Below, one piece after another: positions 26,183 through 34,853 of a stretch of 64,000 nucleotides of DNA. The stretch covers positions 124,001 through 188,000 of the forward strand of contig NZ_MKQD01000034.1 in assembly GCF_001913705.1 (NCBI RefSeq), in the 5' to 3' direction. The notes beneath the pieces are model-generated. The model did no database searches. It saw only the letters and a list, made by a program, of their open reading frames with translations, and was not told the DNA's origin. The position numbers were made by a program, and so were the translations under genes. Every line of letters starts with the position of its first letter. Within the stretch, counting starts at the first letter, position 1. The stretch is from Thalassotalea sp. PP2-459 (GTDB lineage Bacteria; Pseudomonadota; Gammaproteobacteria; Enterobacterales; Alteromonadaceae).

Positions 26183-29020
26183 TTAAAAGAAATCGTACTT
26201 AATGCCGATTTGACCACGGATACCGTAGTATTCAATTTGATTTGGTCGCTGCTCTGAACCGGTAAAATATTGTAATGGTTCATCGGTTAAGTTATTGAGT
26301 TCGAGATAAATCATGGCATTGTCTGAAATGTTGTATGAGGCTGTGGCATCAACACTGGTGTAATCACCGTAGTAAGTGTCTAAACTGGTATTACTGCCAT
26401 GGTCTTCAATGTATTCGCCTTTATGGTTCACAGCTACACGCGCGGCAAAATCTCCATTATCGTAATAAACTGCAAGGTTATACAGCATGTCCGCTTGTCG
26501 TGATATTTTAACGTTATCTTCACGACCTGGGATCTCCATTTCAGAATCCATCAGGGTAAAATTGAATGAAAGGCCAAAATTATCGAGTGAATCATCAATG
26601 AAACCTAAGCTTGAATTTGTAGCAAATTCAATACCATGTAACCATGCATCATCACCATTAAGTGGACTTTTAACGGTCACTGATTGGCCACGATAAGTAC
26701 CTTGATAACTTTGTGAAAACACGGGATCAATAATTTGTTTGTAGAAATAGCCTAAGGTAATCACACCAGCATCATCAAAATAGTATTCATACATCAAGTC
26801 TAAGTTGTTCGCATAGGTTGGATCTAAGTCAGGGTTACCAGACTTGAGCTGATTTTCCATTTCTAGATAGGTTGCTCCTGGCGAAAGTTGGCCAAAATCA
26901 GGACGTGCAAAACTACGTGTTAATGCTAATCGAATATTGCTTAAGTCACTTTGATGATAAGTAATGTGTAGAGATGGCAATACCGACCAATAATCTTTGC
27001 CGCCTTTTTCTTGCTCGACTGATGTGCCGTCATCATTTTGAACCGCAACATAACCGTTAACATCGGTTTTAGTTTGCGTTGCTCTGATCCCACCTAAGAC
27101 TGTCCATTGGTTTGAAGGCTTATACGTAGCCATACCATAGAAAGAAGTGTGGGTTTCTTCCAGATCAAAATTTCGGCTTAAACCACCACCATTTTCAACA
27201 ACTTCAGAATCGCCTGATAAAAAGGTAAGTTTGTGCTTGTTATCAACCCACCAACGTTTAAGTTCTTTTACAGGAATCACCTGCGAAAAGTGCTGTTGAT
27301 AATCAATGTTAAAATTATTTAAATAATCAGAGCGACCAGGCTGGTCAGTAAGGCTTACCCCTAGTTCATTGGCGACATCTGCTAGTGTTGGTGTTGCGCC
27401 ATATTCTGCTTCATTCCAACCATAAAACTTGTCATAAAAGCTCGCGTTACGTTCTTTACTTCGGTATTTTGCCCCAGCTTTAATTTCGAGTTGTTCACTG
27501 GCCTGATGATAAATATCAAATTGAGCAACAATTTTATCTCGTTCTTTGATATCAATGCCGTAAAGCTCTACATCTGCTAACACTGCTTGTGTTGGATCCA
27601 TTACCCAGTTATTAGGTAAATGCATACCAATGTCTAAGGCAGGATCAGTGCCGCCATCTATCTCGTTATAAATTAATCCGCTGCCCGTATCGACACCATT
27701 CCTGACACCTACATCACCGTCAAAATCTACACCTTGCTTAAATTTAACAACGTAGTAAGCGTTATCTTCGGCATTTGGTATATCACCGTATTCAAATGTA
27801 TTTTCGTAGGTGCTTAATTTCCATTCGAGGCGTGTGTCGATATTAAAATCATGCTCACCACCTACTTCAAATCCTTGCATTTCGGTAATCAGTTCATCGT
27901 AGATATGTTGAAGTTCAACACGATTTTTGTTGTAACGGACACGGTGTTTATAATGGGTTTCTTCGTCTGATAAGGTGCCGTACATTGCTTTAGCATACAC
28001 AAGACCGCTATCTAATAGGTATTCGCCAGCTAAATTCAGACCGTACGTTGCACGAGTACCGGTATAATCTCTAAGCTCTAATCGGTGAATACCAGCCACA
28101 CCATCTTCATCTATTTCACGTCTAGGTTCGTAATTGTCTGTCGCCCAATCTCGTTCCCAGGCGGTAGCGTTGACTAAGAAACCAAATTTACCGTCATCTG
28201 AACGATCACCATAAAGTACATTGAACGAGTGGCTACCACCTTCGGCTTTTTCTGAATCACCAACCCCAATGTTTACTGAAAGTAGCTGTTCATCAGGAGC
28301 ACGACGCGTAGTAAAATTAATATTACCGCCTATAGCATCGCCTTCCATATCCGGTGTTATGGCTTTTGATACTTCTACCAGTTCAATCATATCAGTGGGG
28401 AAAAAATCAAATGCAACTGCACGACTTGTTGTTTCCTCTTCTGCTGTCGGTAACCGATCGCCGTTAATTGATGTTGAGTTCCATTGAGCAGGAAGGCCAC
28501 GAACAGCAACAAATCGCCCTTCACCTTGGTCACGTTCAATCGATACGCCGGGCATACGCTGTACCGCTTCAGCTGCATTTCGGTCAGGTAATTTGCCAAT
28601 TCCATCAGCAGACATTACATTTTTAATGTTGTCTGACTCTTTTTGCATGTTCATTGCCTTCATTTGGCCACGACGCATGTAGCCAATGGCAACTACTTCT
28701 TCGAGCGTGGTTTTATCGACATTTAAAGTTAAGTTACCTAATTGAGTTAACTTATCGTCAATCACACTGATACCGAATTCAGCCGAAGGGTAGCCTAAGT
28801 AGTCCACACGAATTGTATGCTCACCAGCAGGTAAACGGTTTAAGGTGAATTGCCCCTGATTGTTGGTGGCTGTTTTGCCGTCGCCGCCAATTAATGTAAT
28901 TTTAGCTCCGGATAAAGCACCTGTTTTATCCATGACAGTTCCAGAAACAGAACCATCGGCAAAAGCACTTAAACTAAAGCAGGCAAGTAAGCTGGCTGCA
29001 ATTGGTGTAAGTTTTGTCAT
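26183..29020 (-). CDS. TonB-dependent receptor with carboxypeptidase-regulatory-like domain (phosphonate operon)
   Basis: This 945-residue outer-membrane receptor has a signal peptide (MTKLTPIAASLLACFSLSAFA), a CarboxypepD_reg-like domain (about 24-105), a plug with KLPDRNAAEAVQRMPG, SIERDQGEGRFVAVRG and DMEGDAIGGNINFTTR, and a C-terminal barrel ending in GQIGIKYDFF. It is the first gene of the phnX operon and its promoter carries the same palindrome as phnW, so it is part of the phosphonate regulon. It most likely imports an AEP-containing molecule too large or too dilute for porins, for example a phosphonolipid or phosphonoglycan fragment; this is inference. It is similar in build to the phytate-operon receptor but clearly a different protein. 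Confidence 0.88.
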   Translation of the reverse strand: MTKLTPIAASLLACFSLSAFADGSVSGTVMDKTGALSGAKITLIGGDGKTATNNQGQFTLNRLPAGEHTIRVDYLGYPSAEFGISVIDDKLTQLGNLTLNVDKTTLEEVVAIGYMRRGQMKAMNMQKESDNIKNVMSADGIGKLPDRNAAEAVQRMPGVSIERDQGEGRFVAVRGLPAQWNSTSINGDRLPTAEEETTSRAVAFDFFPTDMIELVEVSKAITPDMEGDAIGGNINFTTRRAPDEQLLSVNIGVGDSEKAEGGSHSFNVLYGDRSDDGKFGFLVNATAWERDWATDNYEPRREIDEDGVAGIHRLELRDYTGTRATYGLNLAGEYLLDSGLVYAKAMYGTLSDEETHYKHRVRYNKNRVELQHIYDELITEMQGFEVGGEHDFNIDTRLEWKLSTYENTFEYGDIPNAEDNAYYVVKFKQGVDFDGDVGVRNGVDTGSGLIYNEIDGGTDPALDIGMHLPNNWVMDPTQAVLADVELYGIDIKERDKIVAQFDIYHQASEQLEIKAGAKYRSKERNASFYDKFYGWNEAEYGATPTLADVANELGVSLTDQPGRSDYLNNFNIDYQQHFSQVIPVKELKRWWVDNKHKLTFLSGDSEVVENGGGLSRNFDLEETHTSFYGMATYKPSNQWTVLGGIRATQTKTDVNGYVAVQNDDGTSVEQEKGGKDYWSVLPSLHITYHQSDLSNIRLALTRSFARPDFGQLSPGATYLEMENQLKSGNPDLDPTYANNLDLMYEYYFDDAGVITLGYFYKQIIDPVFSQSYQGTYRGQSVTVKSPLNGDDAWLHGIEFATNSSLGFIDDSLDNFGLSFNFTLMDSEMEIPGREDNVKISRQADMLYNLAVYYDNGDFAARVAVNHKGEYIEDHGSNTSLDTYYGDYTSVDATASYNISDNAMIYLELNNLTDEPLQYFTGSEQRPNQIEYYGIRGQIGIKYDFF

Positions 29021-29065
29021 GTTAATCCCTAAAATTTTTATGATATGTATTCACTAAACCTTTTC

Positions 29066-29077
29066 TGGTCTAGACCA
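29066..29077. promoter_or_regulatory. GntR/UTRA operator upstream of the phosphonate operon
   Basis: TGGTCTAGACCA is identical over all 12 bases to the palindrome before phnW at 19975-19986. It lies about 46 bases before the receptor start codon, in the promoter region of the minus-strand operon. Confidence 0.75.
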
Positions 29078-29417
29078 ATTATTTGATACACATTCTATTA
29101 GGAGTTTGTGACAGTAATATTTCAGTAAATTGAAAAAATCGTGACGGCAATGTATTGATAAGTTAGGTAGAGTTATAAAGAAACGTGTTTAGCTATTACA
29201 AGGCTTACTTAAAAAAGCAAAAGTTTTTAGAGCGCTGAATGCTATTACTTTTGGTGGAAAATTAGAAATATTTATTAAAAACAAACTTTAATCATGCGTT
29301 GGATCCGAATGGGCCAAATTAACTGCTACAATGATCTACTTTTTGAATTTATTAGCTATAAGTTCCTAGGTAAATATAAACAGATTCCCTGTTGGTCAGG
29401 GTGGAACTTAACATTTA
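29078..29417. other. Spacer between the phosphonate operon and the acyltransferase gene
   Basis: About 340 AT-rich bases without a convincing gene. It should hold the promoter of the phosphonate operon near its left end. A CCCTG/CAGGG hairpin at about 29380-29400 lies after the acyltransferase on the minus strand, but it is too short to call a terminator. Confidence 0.45.
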
Positions 29418-31334
29418 TTAATAGGTTTTAATGTCTATATTCTTTAATAAAAGGATTGAGCCACCTACCGATAGGTGGCCAGAATCACGATATAGAAAAG
29501 TACTTTGATCATCTACACGGCAAGATTTCTCACTACATAAATAATCTTTTAACCAAATAACGGTAGATTGGCTTTCAATAGACTGGAGTACTTCATTAAC
29601 TAGTTTTTGATGAGATGCATATTCATTAAAGTCGATTTTGCATGAGTCTCGTAATAAAAGAGCACCACCATATTTTCTTTCTAAACATTCGCCTATATCA
29701 AACCCTGATTTGGGGGGGGGGGAGATAATTACCGTAGTTTTTCCATGAGACTGTAATGTACGAAGAGTAGCGATGAAGCTTTTAAGAAAAAATGTTAAAT
29801 CAGCAGTAATAGTACCATCAGTTGTTTGATATTGGCCGTTCTCAAAATCTAAATAAGTAATCAAAGTAGAACTAAGCACAACATGTGTAATATCATTGTT
29901 ATTAAGTATGTAGTTAAGCGCTTGCTCATTAAAATAAAGACATTCTTTTGCCCAAATAGAGTCATAGTTACCTTTAATTGGCGCTACACCTGATATTGGG
30001 CCGCACATACTTTTTGTTAGTTGTACAAAATTTTTATTATTTACAGCTAGTCCAGGAACTAGATGCATGGCGTAACTGTCACCCCAAATAGCCATGGTTG
30101 GTTTACCTGATATACACTTTTCTTTTAAAGTACCGTCTGGTTCAAAAGATCCATTGCATGATTGAGATAGACCGTAATTGTTGCGTTTGATATGTGCGTA
30201 CTCGTCGATTGTTGAAGAGCTAACTACACCGGCAAGTAGGGGAATAGTTAGCAAAAATGCCGTTGTTATTGACGTCATTCTCCAAGTAGTAAAATTATTT
30301 TTAAAGCGGCCTAATCGAAATGGTGTTTCTACGAATACAAATTGAGCATAACCAAGAAATATAGATATAAAAATGAGTAAAACTTTCGCCGTAAATGGAA
30401 CATGGCCGACATAACTTAAGTACGCAAATGCAAATAATGGCCAATGGACGAGGTAAATTGAGTATGACCAATCCCCAATTTTTTCAATATATTTAAAAAC
30501 ATTCAGATCTGGCAACCACTCTTTGTCACCGAGTAAAATCAATGAAGTTGCTATGACAATAATGAATGATTCTAAACTTGGGTGTTCATTGTTTACATTT
30601 ACTGTGCAAATGATAAAAATAATAAGTAAGCATGCACATTTTACAATAGCGTGAGGGCGTATACTTGGTTTATTCAGTACAAACCATGCACATAAAGAAC
30701 CTGCCAATAGCTCCCAAGCTCTAGTAAAAAGGAGATAAAATGCCCATTCAGACATAGACGCGTCAGCTAATCGCCACAATATAGGAGCTGTTCCACCTCC
30801 GTTATAAACCCAAGTTAGACACCAATAAAGACTAACGATAAAAAGAACAAATAAACCGAATAATCGCAATTTTTTTGGTATTAGAAATAGTGTTATGGGT
30901 AGTAGGAAGTAATATTGCTCCTCTAAAGATAATGACCAAATATGTAATAATGGTTTACCTTCAGAAGTACTTTCAAAATAACCTGTTTGGGTTGGTAAAA
31001 CCATATTGGCACTGAAGGTTAATGCGCCAATTAATTGTTGAAGGTAATCGAGCCATTGTTGGTGTGTCAAAATAGCCAGTGATAATAAAGAGGTGAAAAA
31101 TAGCGTGCTATATAGTGCCGGTAATAGCCTTTTTGCCCGTCTTAAATAAAATGCTGAAAATGAAAATTCTTCTTTATCTAACTGCTTTAAAATTAACGAT
31201 GTGATTAAAAAGCCAGAAAGTACGAAAAATATATCAACACCAAGGTAACCTTGAGATAAAATGCCTATATTACTGTGATAAAGGACTACGAAAAGAACAG
31301 CAATGCCCCGTAAAAACTGTATATCTCTTCTCAA
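29418..31334 (-). CDS. OafA/YrhL-type O-acyltransferase with SGNH domain
   Basis: The N-terminal half (about residues 1-350) is an integral-membrane Acyl_transf_3 domain with about ten helices and the catalytic His in LYHSN near residue 20. The C-terminal part is an extracytoplasmic SGNH domain with GDSYAMHL and the Asp-His pair in DSGHLSVGG. Proteins of this type move acetyl groups to surface polysaccharides. It lies after the XrtA-associated ATPase gene on the same strand and probably modifies the exopolysaccharide. A run of 11 C on the coding strand (29712-29722, codons for Ser-Pro-Pro-Pro near residue 540) keeps the frame; a one-base slip would remove the last part of the SGNH domain, including the Asp-His pair. 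Confidence 0.88.
   Translation of the reverse strand: MRRDIQFLRGIAVLFVVLYHSNIGILSQGYLGVDIFFVLSGFLITSLILKQLDKEEFSFSAFYLRRAKRLLPALYSTLFFTSLLSLAILTHQQWLDYLQQLIGALTFSANMVLPTQTGYFESTSEGKPLLHIWSLSLEEQYYFLLPITLFLIPKKLRLFGLFVLFIVSLYWCLTWVYNGGGTAPILWRLADASMSEWAFYLLFTRAWELLAGSLCAWFVLNKPSIRPHAIVKCACLLIIFIICTVNVNNEHPSLESFIIVIATSLILLGDKEWLPDLNVFKYIEKIGDWSYSIYLVHWPLFAFAYLSYVGHVPFTAKVLLIFISIFLGYAQFVFVETPFRLGRFKNNFTTWRMTSITTAFLLTIPLLAGVVSSSTIDEYAHIKRNNYGLSQSCNGSFEPDGTLKEKCISGKPTMAIWGDSYAMHLVPGLAVNNKNFVQLTKSMCGPISGVAPIKGNYDSIWAKECLYFNEQALNYILNNNDITHVVLSSTLITYLDFENGQYQTTDGTITADLTFFLKSFIATLRTLQSHGKTTVIISPPPKSGFDIGECLERKYGGALLLRDSCKIDFNEYASHQKLVNEVLQSIESQSTVIWLKDYLCSEKSCRVDDQSTFLYRDSGHLSVGGSILLLKNIDIKTY
29712..29722 (-). 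repeat. Homopolymer tract of 11 C (coding strand) within the acyltransferase gene
   Basis: Eleven consecutive G on the plus strand read as C11 in the gene. This is an exceptional tract for an AT-rich genome. Mononucleotide runs of this length are known slip sites in phase-variable surface genes. In this sequence the reading frame is on. Confidence 0.8.
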
Positions 31335-31384
31335 TGTAATTATGCCTTAAAAGTGAATAATTTTAGTCTTAGTTAACTATCTAA

Positions 31385-32419
31385 TTACTTTTCCTCAGGG
31401 GTATTTGTTTCAGCATATTGTTTACTTTTTTGCTTTAACAGCTTATCAACATAACGGGCCATTTTTACTTTTTGCTTAATCGATGACTCTAAAATTTCTT
31501 CAACATCTCTAAGTACTTCTTTCATGTTTTCAACATTTTCTGTTGAATTGACGACAACTTGTTTGTTGGGCTCTTGGCTAGCAAGTGTTTTATTGTTTAA
31601 CGAACCTGTTAACTCAACGTCCATTTCTTCGGCTACTGCTAAAATGGCAGCTGAGTTAATAACCTCAAGCTCTTCTAAAAAGCCAAATAACAAAAGACGG
31701 TCGACAAAAATGTTTATTTTACGGGGCACACCTAGCGTTTTTTCATGAATTAGTTCAAAGGCATCATCAGAGAACACATCATCTCGTTCACAGCCTGCTT
31801 GGTGAATACGGTGGTTAATATATTCTTTTACTTCTTCAACAGAAAGCGGTCTTAAATGTGCTGAGGCAATAATGCGTTGTCTAAATTGCTCCATATTAGG
31901 CGCTTGAATAATCGGTTTTAACTCTTCTTGACCTAATAAAAAGCTTTGTATTAACGGTTTGTTATCTAATTGAAAATTAGACAACATGCGTAGTTCTTCA
32001 ACGGTTTCTGAAGGCAGGTTTTGTGCTTCATCAACAATTAGCAGTGCGCGTTTTCCTTGCTTATTCAATGAAATAAGAAACTCTTCAATCGATTGAATTA
32101 AGTCTGCTTTACTTTCGCCTTTTGCTTTAATTTGAAATTCAGATACCACAAGGGCAAGTAATTCGTGAGGATCTAATTTAGTAGTCACTAACTGCGCAGC
32201 AACAATGCTTTCATCACCGAGTTGATTTAATAAGTTTCGTGCAATCGTGGTTTTCCCTGTGCCAATAGGACCTGTGATCACAATAAAGCCTTCGCCTTGA
32301 TCCAAGCCGTACTGTAAGTATGACAAGGCGCGTTGATGATGATTAGACGCAAAGAAAAAACGCGGATCAGGGCTTAACTGAAAGGGCTTTTCCGTAAACC
32401 CATAATGACTTTCGTACAT
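31385..32419 (-). CDS. XrtA/PEP-CTERM-associated ATPase (ExeA-like AAA)
   Basis: The 344-residue AAA ATPase begins MYESHYGFTEKPFQLSPDPRF in style (MYESHYGFTEKPF), the standard start of the exosortase-A-associated ATPase family. It has Walker A GPIGTGKT at 50-57 and Walker B LLIVDEAQNL, followed by a sensor region and a charged C-terminal tail (from about 270) likely to be coiled. It is related to ExeA/GspA ATPases, which act with cell-wall binding partners. It probably assists assembly or function of the polysaccharide export machine in the cytoplasm or at the inner membrane. The gene lies 5 bases after the outer-membrane protein gene in the minus-strand export operon. Confidence 0.9.
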   Translation of the reverse strand: MYESHYGFTEKPFQLSPDPRFFFASNHHQRALSYLQYGLDQGEGFIVITGPIGTGKTTIARNLLNQLGDESIVAAQLVTTKLDPHELLALVVSEFQIKAKGESKADLIQSIEEFLISLNKQGKRALLIVDEAQNLPSETVEELRMLSNFQLDNKPLIQSFLLGQEELKPIIQAPNMEQFRQRIIASAHLRPLSVEEVKEYINHRIHQAGCERDDVFSDDAFELIHEKTLGVPRKINIFVDRLLLFGFLEELEVINSAAILAVAEEMDVELTGSLNNKTLASQEPNKQVVVNSTENVENMKEVLRDVEEILESSIKQKVKMARYVDKLLKQKSKQYAETNTPEEK

Positions 32420-32424
32420 GGTGG

Positions 32425-34017
32425 TTAAAAATCCTTGGTGATTTTTAAGGTCACTCGACCTTCTTCATAATTAAACTGGGATGTAGAGCTACGATTCAAA
32501 TGACGTAAATCTACCGATAAATTTAACGTTTTATTGAGTGACTTATTATACCCTAGGGTGATAGTTCTGTATCTATCTTCACGCTCGTTATCACTATTTA
32601 CTTGGAATTTACGCTCTGTATAAGAAGCCACAAACTTTACTGTAGAACGTCCACCAATTTTTCTAGACACCTCAAAAGATGTCGACAACGTTTCGTCGAT
32701 TTCGCTTGTTTCTAAATTTTCTCTCTCATTTGCACGCAATGAAAAATTAAAAGTGGTTCTCGGCAATGCTAATGTTGACTGCCAACTTCCACCTTTATTT
32801 AAGGAAAATACGTTATCTTCAATTAATTCGTAATCAGATACATTAACGAGTTGATAGTCATCAAAAGAAATATCACCACTGCCAGGTAAGTAACAATTAG
32901 CGATTTCGGTGTTATCACCTTCTGGGCACCAAAAAAAGCCTAAGTTAATAAGGTTATAGTTATCTCGAGTAAAACTTTGTAATTGTTCTTGATAACTTAT
33001 TGTGTTGGTTAACCTACGGTTGCTATGGGTTAGATTAAGCCCGTAACTATCACCATAAAAGCGTTGTGAATAATTCGCTGATAATTGTGTTCTAATGCTT
33101 GGCTGCCAATTAATGTTAGCGTCTATATATTCTTCTTGCTCGTTACCGTCAATATCGAGATCATCACCAATGGGGGTGTTGTATGAAAGATCGATGTTTA
33201 GTCTTGGGGTTGCTTCCCAGCGAAAACCTGCACCAACTGAATTTGATTCGTTAGTTCTACCTTGGTTTAAACTTCCTTTATTATCTTCATCGTAATAGCG
33301 AATAAAAGGGTTGAATTTCCAGCCGGTAATATAACCAATTTTTATCTCGGTTTGGTAAATACGGCTAGTAAGGTCATTATTTTCTTGCTCTTGATAGCTG
33401 CCATTAGCATTCCAAAAAATATGACGTGCAGAAGAACCATTTGACGTGATGATATTGCCAGAAAAACCATCCCGTTCTCCTATGCGATCTTCTGTTTCGC
33501 TAGTATTAGCTGCAAGTGAGCTACTTAGTGAAAAGTCGCTATTATTGACGTCGTAATTAATACCTGCATTGTAGCGTTCAACTTGAACAACATCACCAGA
33601 AACAATGTCTGCTAAGGAGTTTCTCGCGCCATTTTGAGCTTGATTAGTGATACTTGCACCACCAAAAACACTAAAACCACTTGAACCTAATCTTAGGTTT
33701 ACATTTGAACTAAGTGAATGAAAGTCGTCATCTAAGTCATGATCATGGCTATACCAAACATTTGTACTGGTTGATTTAAAATCAAAATTCAATAATCGCG
33801 TTTTATACGTTGAATTTAGAGACACCGCAGCTTGGCTAACTAAACTCGATACTTCATTTGTTTGGTTAAGCTCTACATTGTCTGAGTATGTTTCATCAAG
33901 CGATAATGTTGGCGTAAACTGCCAGTCACCTGCAACACTCGGAAGTGCAGCAAGGCAAAGGGTTATCGCAACGGCGAGCTTATTCTTTTTCACCGTATCC
34001 GTAGCCATAATAGCCAT
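32425..34017 (-). CDS. XrtA/PEP-CTERM-associated outer-membrane beta-barrel protein
   Basis: The 530-residue protein has a signal peptide ending in AALPSVAGDWQF, and the rest is made of alternating beta strands (for example FDFKSTSTNVWYSHDHD, LSVDLRHLNRSS) with many aromatic girdles, as in the TIGR03016-type PEP-CTERM system outer-membrane protein family. It probably forms the outer-membrane exit or docking pore for the polysaccharide, playing a part similar to Wza-partner or PelB-like barrels; that function is inferred. Its start overlaps the end of the tyrosine kinase gene by 38 bases at the chosen ATG (or by 29 at the ATG at 34008). It belongs to the minus-strand export operon. Confidence 0.86.
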   Translation of the reverse strand: MAIMATDTVKKNKLAVAITLCLAALPSVAGDWQFTPTLSLDETYSDNVELNQTNEVSSLVSQAAVSLNSTYKTRLLNFDFKSTSTNVWYSHDHDLDDDFHSLSSNVNLRLGSSGFSVFGGASITNQAQNGARNSLADIVSGDVVQVERYNAGINYDVNNSDFSLSSSLAANTSETEDRIGERDGFSGNIITSNGSSARHIFWNANGSYQEQENNDLTSRIYQTEIKIGYITGWKFNPFIRYYDEDNKGSLNQGRTNESNSVGAGFRWEATPRLNIDLSYNTPIGDDLDIDGNEQEEYIDANINWQPSIRTQLSANYSQRFYGDSYGLNLTHSNRRLTNTISYQEQLQSFTRDNYNLINLGFFWCPEGDNTEIANCYLPGSGDISFDDYQLVNVSDYELIEDNVFSLNKGGSWQSTLALPRTTFNFSLRANERENLETSEIDETLSTSFEVSRKIGGRSTVKFVASYTERKFQVNSDNEREDRYRTITLGYNKSLNKTLNLSVDLRHLNRSSTSQFNYEEGRVTLKITKDF

Positions 34018-34852
34018 ACAAATCCTTATGAGATCTTATTGCTTTATTGAGTACTAGACCTACCGCTAAATCTTCATTTAGCGATTCAGTTGCTTCTTTA
34101 ATGTTAGCAATGCTAGTTTTAGATTCTTCTACAACAATTAATGCTTGCCCCATGAGATTAGCAAGTACTAAGGTTTCAGTAACACCAACAAGTGGCGGGC
34201 AATCGAAAATAACGACGCGATCAGGGTAACGGTTTGCTAATTCATTCGCTAACGCTGCCATTTTTTCACTGGCAAGTAATTCATTTGATAAATGATGAGG
34301 GTTACCTGCTGGAATGATTTTGAGTTTGTCGATATTAGTATTAAAAATCACTTCACTAACGTCTTTATCTGGGTCTAATAAAAACTCTATGAGTCCTTCT
34401 GTTTGTTCTACACCTAACTCTCTATTGATACTTGGGCGTAATACGTCAGCATCAACCAGTAAAACAGTTTTATCTTGTTCTAATGCTATGCTTAACGCTA
34501 AATTAATGGCGACAAAAGTTTTACCTTCATTAGGTCTTGCACTACTAATCATAACAAGATTAGGGTGATTCAGCATTTTAGAAGCTACACCAAAAGCATT
34601 GTTTAATAGCTTACGTTTTATTTGACGAAACTCATCTTTAATACTTTTACGTGCGCCAGTATCAATTAAATAACCTTTGGTCGTAAGACCGCTTTTATCA
34701 ATATTTAATAGGTTGGTCGTTGATACGCTCTTCGGTGCTGTTTTATCACCTGCTTTTTTTTCAGCTTCAACTTGCTCATTGGTAATATCTTGAGTGCTAT
34801 TATCAAGTGCTTTGTCTTTTTTCTTCGCAAGTGCTTTTTCTATGGTACTCAT
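33980..34852 (-). CDS. XrtA-associated tyrosine autokinase (Wzc/CpsD-like)
   Basis: The 290-residue cytoplasmic bacterial tyrosine kinase has Walker A SARPNEGKT (about 104-112), Walker A' VLLVDADVLRP (130-140) and Walker B VVIFDCPPLVG. The C-terminal tyrosine cluster YGYYGYGYGEKE is the autophosphorylation tail. It corresponds to the kinase half of Wzc, which here is split from the membrane chain-length protein encoded just upstream (1 base gap). Cycles of phosphorylation on the tail should control polymer length and export. The N-terminal 60 residues are charged and probably flexible. Its stop lies inside the following gene, so translation of the two is coupled. Confidence 0.92.
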   Translation of the reverse strand: MSTIEKALAKKKDKALDNSTQDITNEQVEAEKKAGDKTAPKSVSTTNLLNIDKSGLTTKGYLIDTGARKSIKDEFRQIKRKLLNNAFGVASKMLNHPNLVMISSARPNEGKTFVAINLALSIALEQDKTVLLVDADVLRPSINRELGVEQTEGLIEFLLDPDKDVSEVIFNTNIDKLKIIPAGNPHHLSNELLASEKMAALANELANRYPDRVVIFDCPPLVGVTETLVLANLMGQALIVVEESKTSIANIKEATESLNEDLAVGLVLNKAIRSHKDLYGYYGYGYGEKE

Positions 34853-34853
34853 G

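Noticed and set aside
29380-29400. Terminator after the acyltransferase gene
   Set aside because: The CCCTG/CAGGG stem is only 5 bp and no T-run follows on the minus strand.
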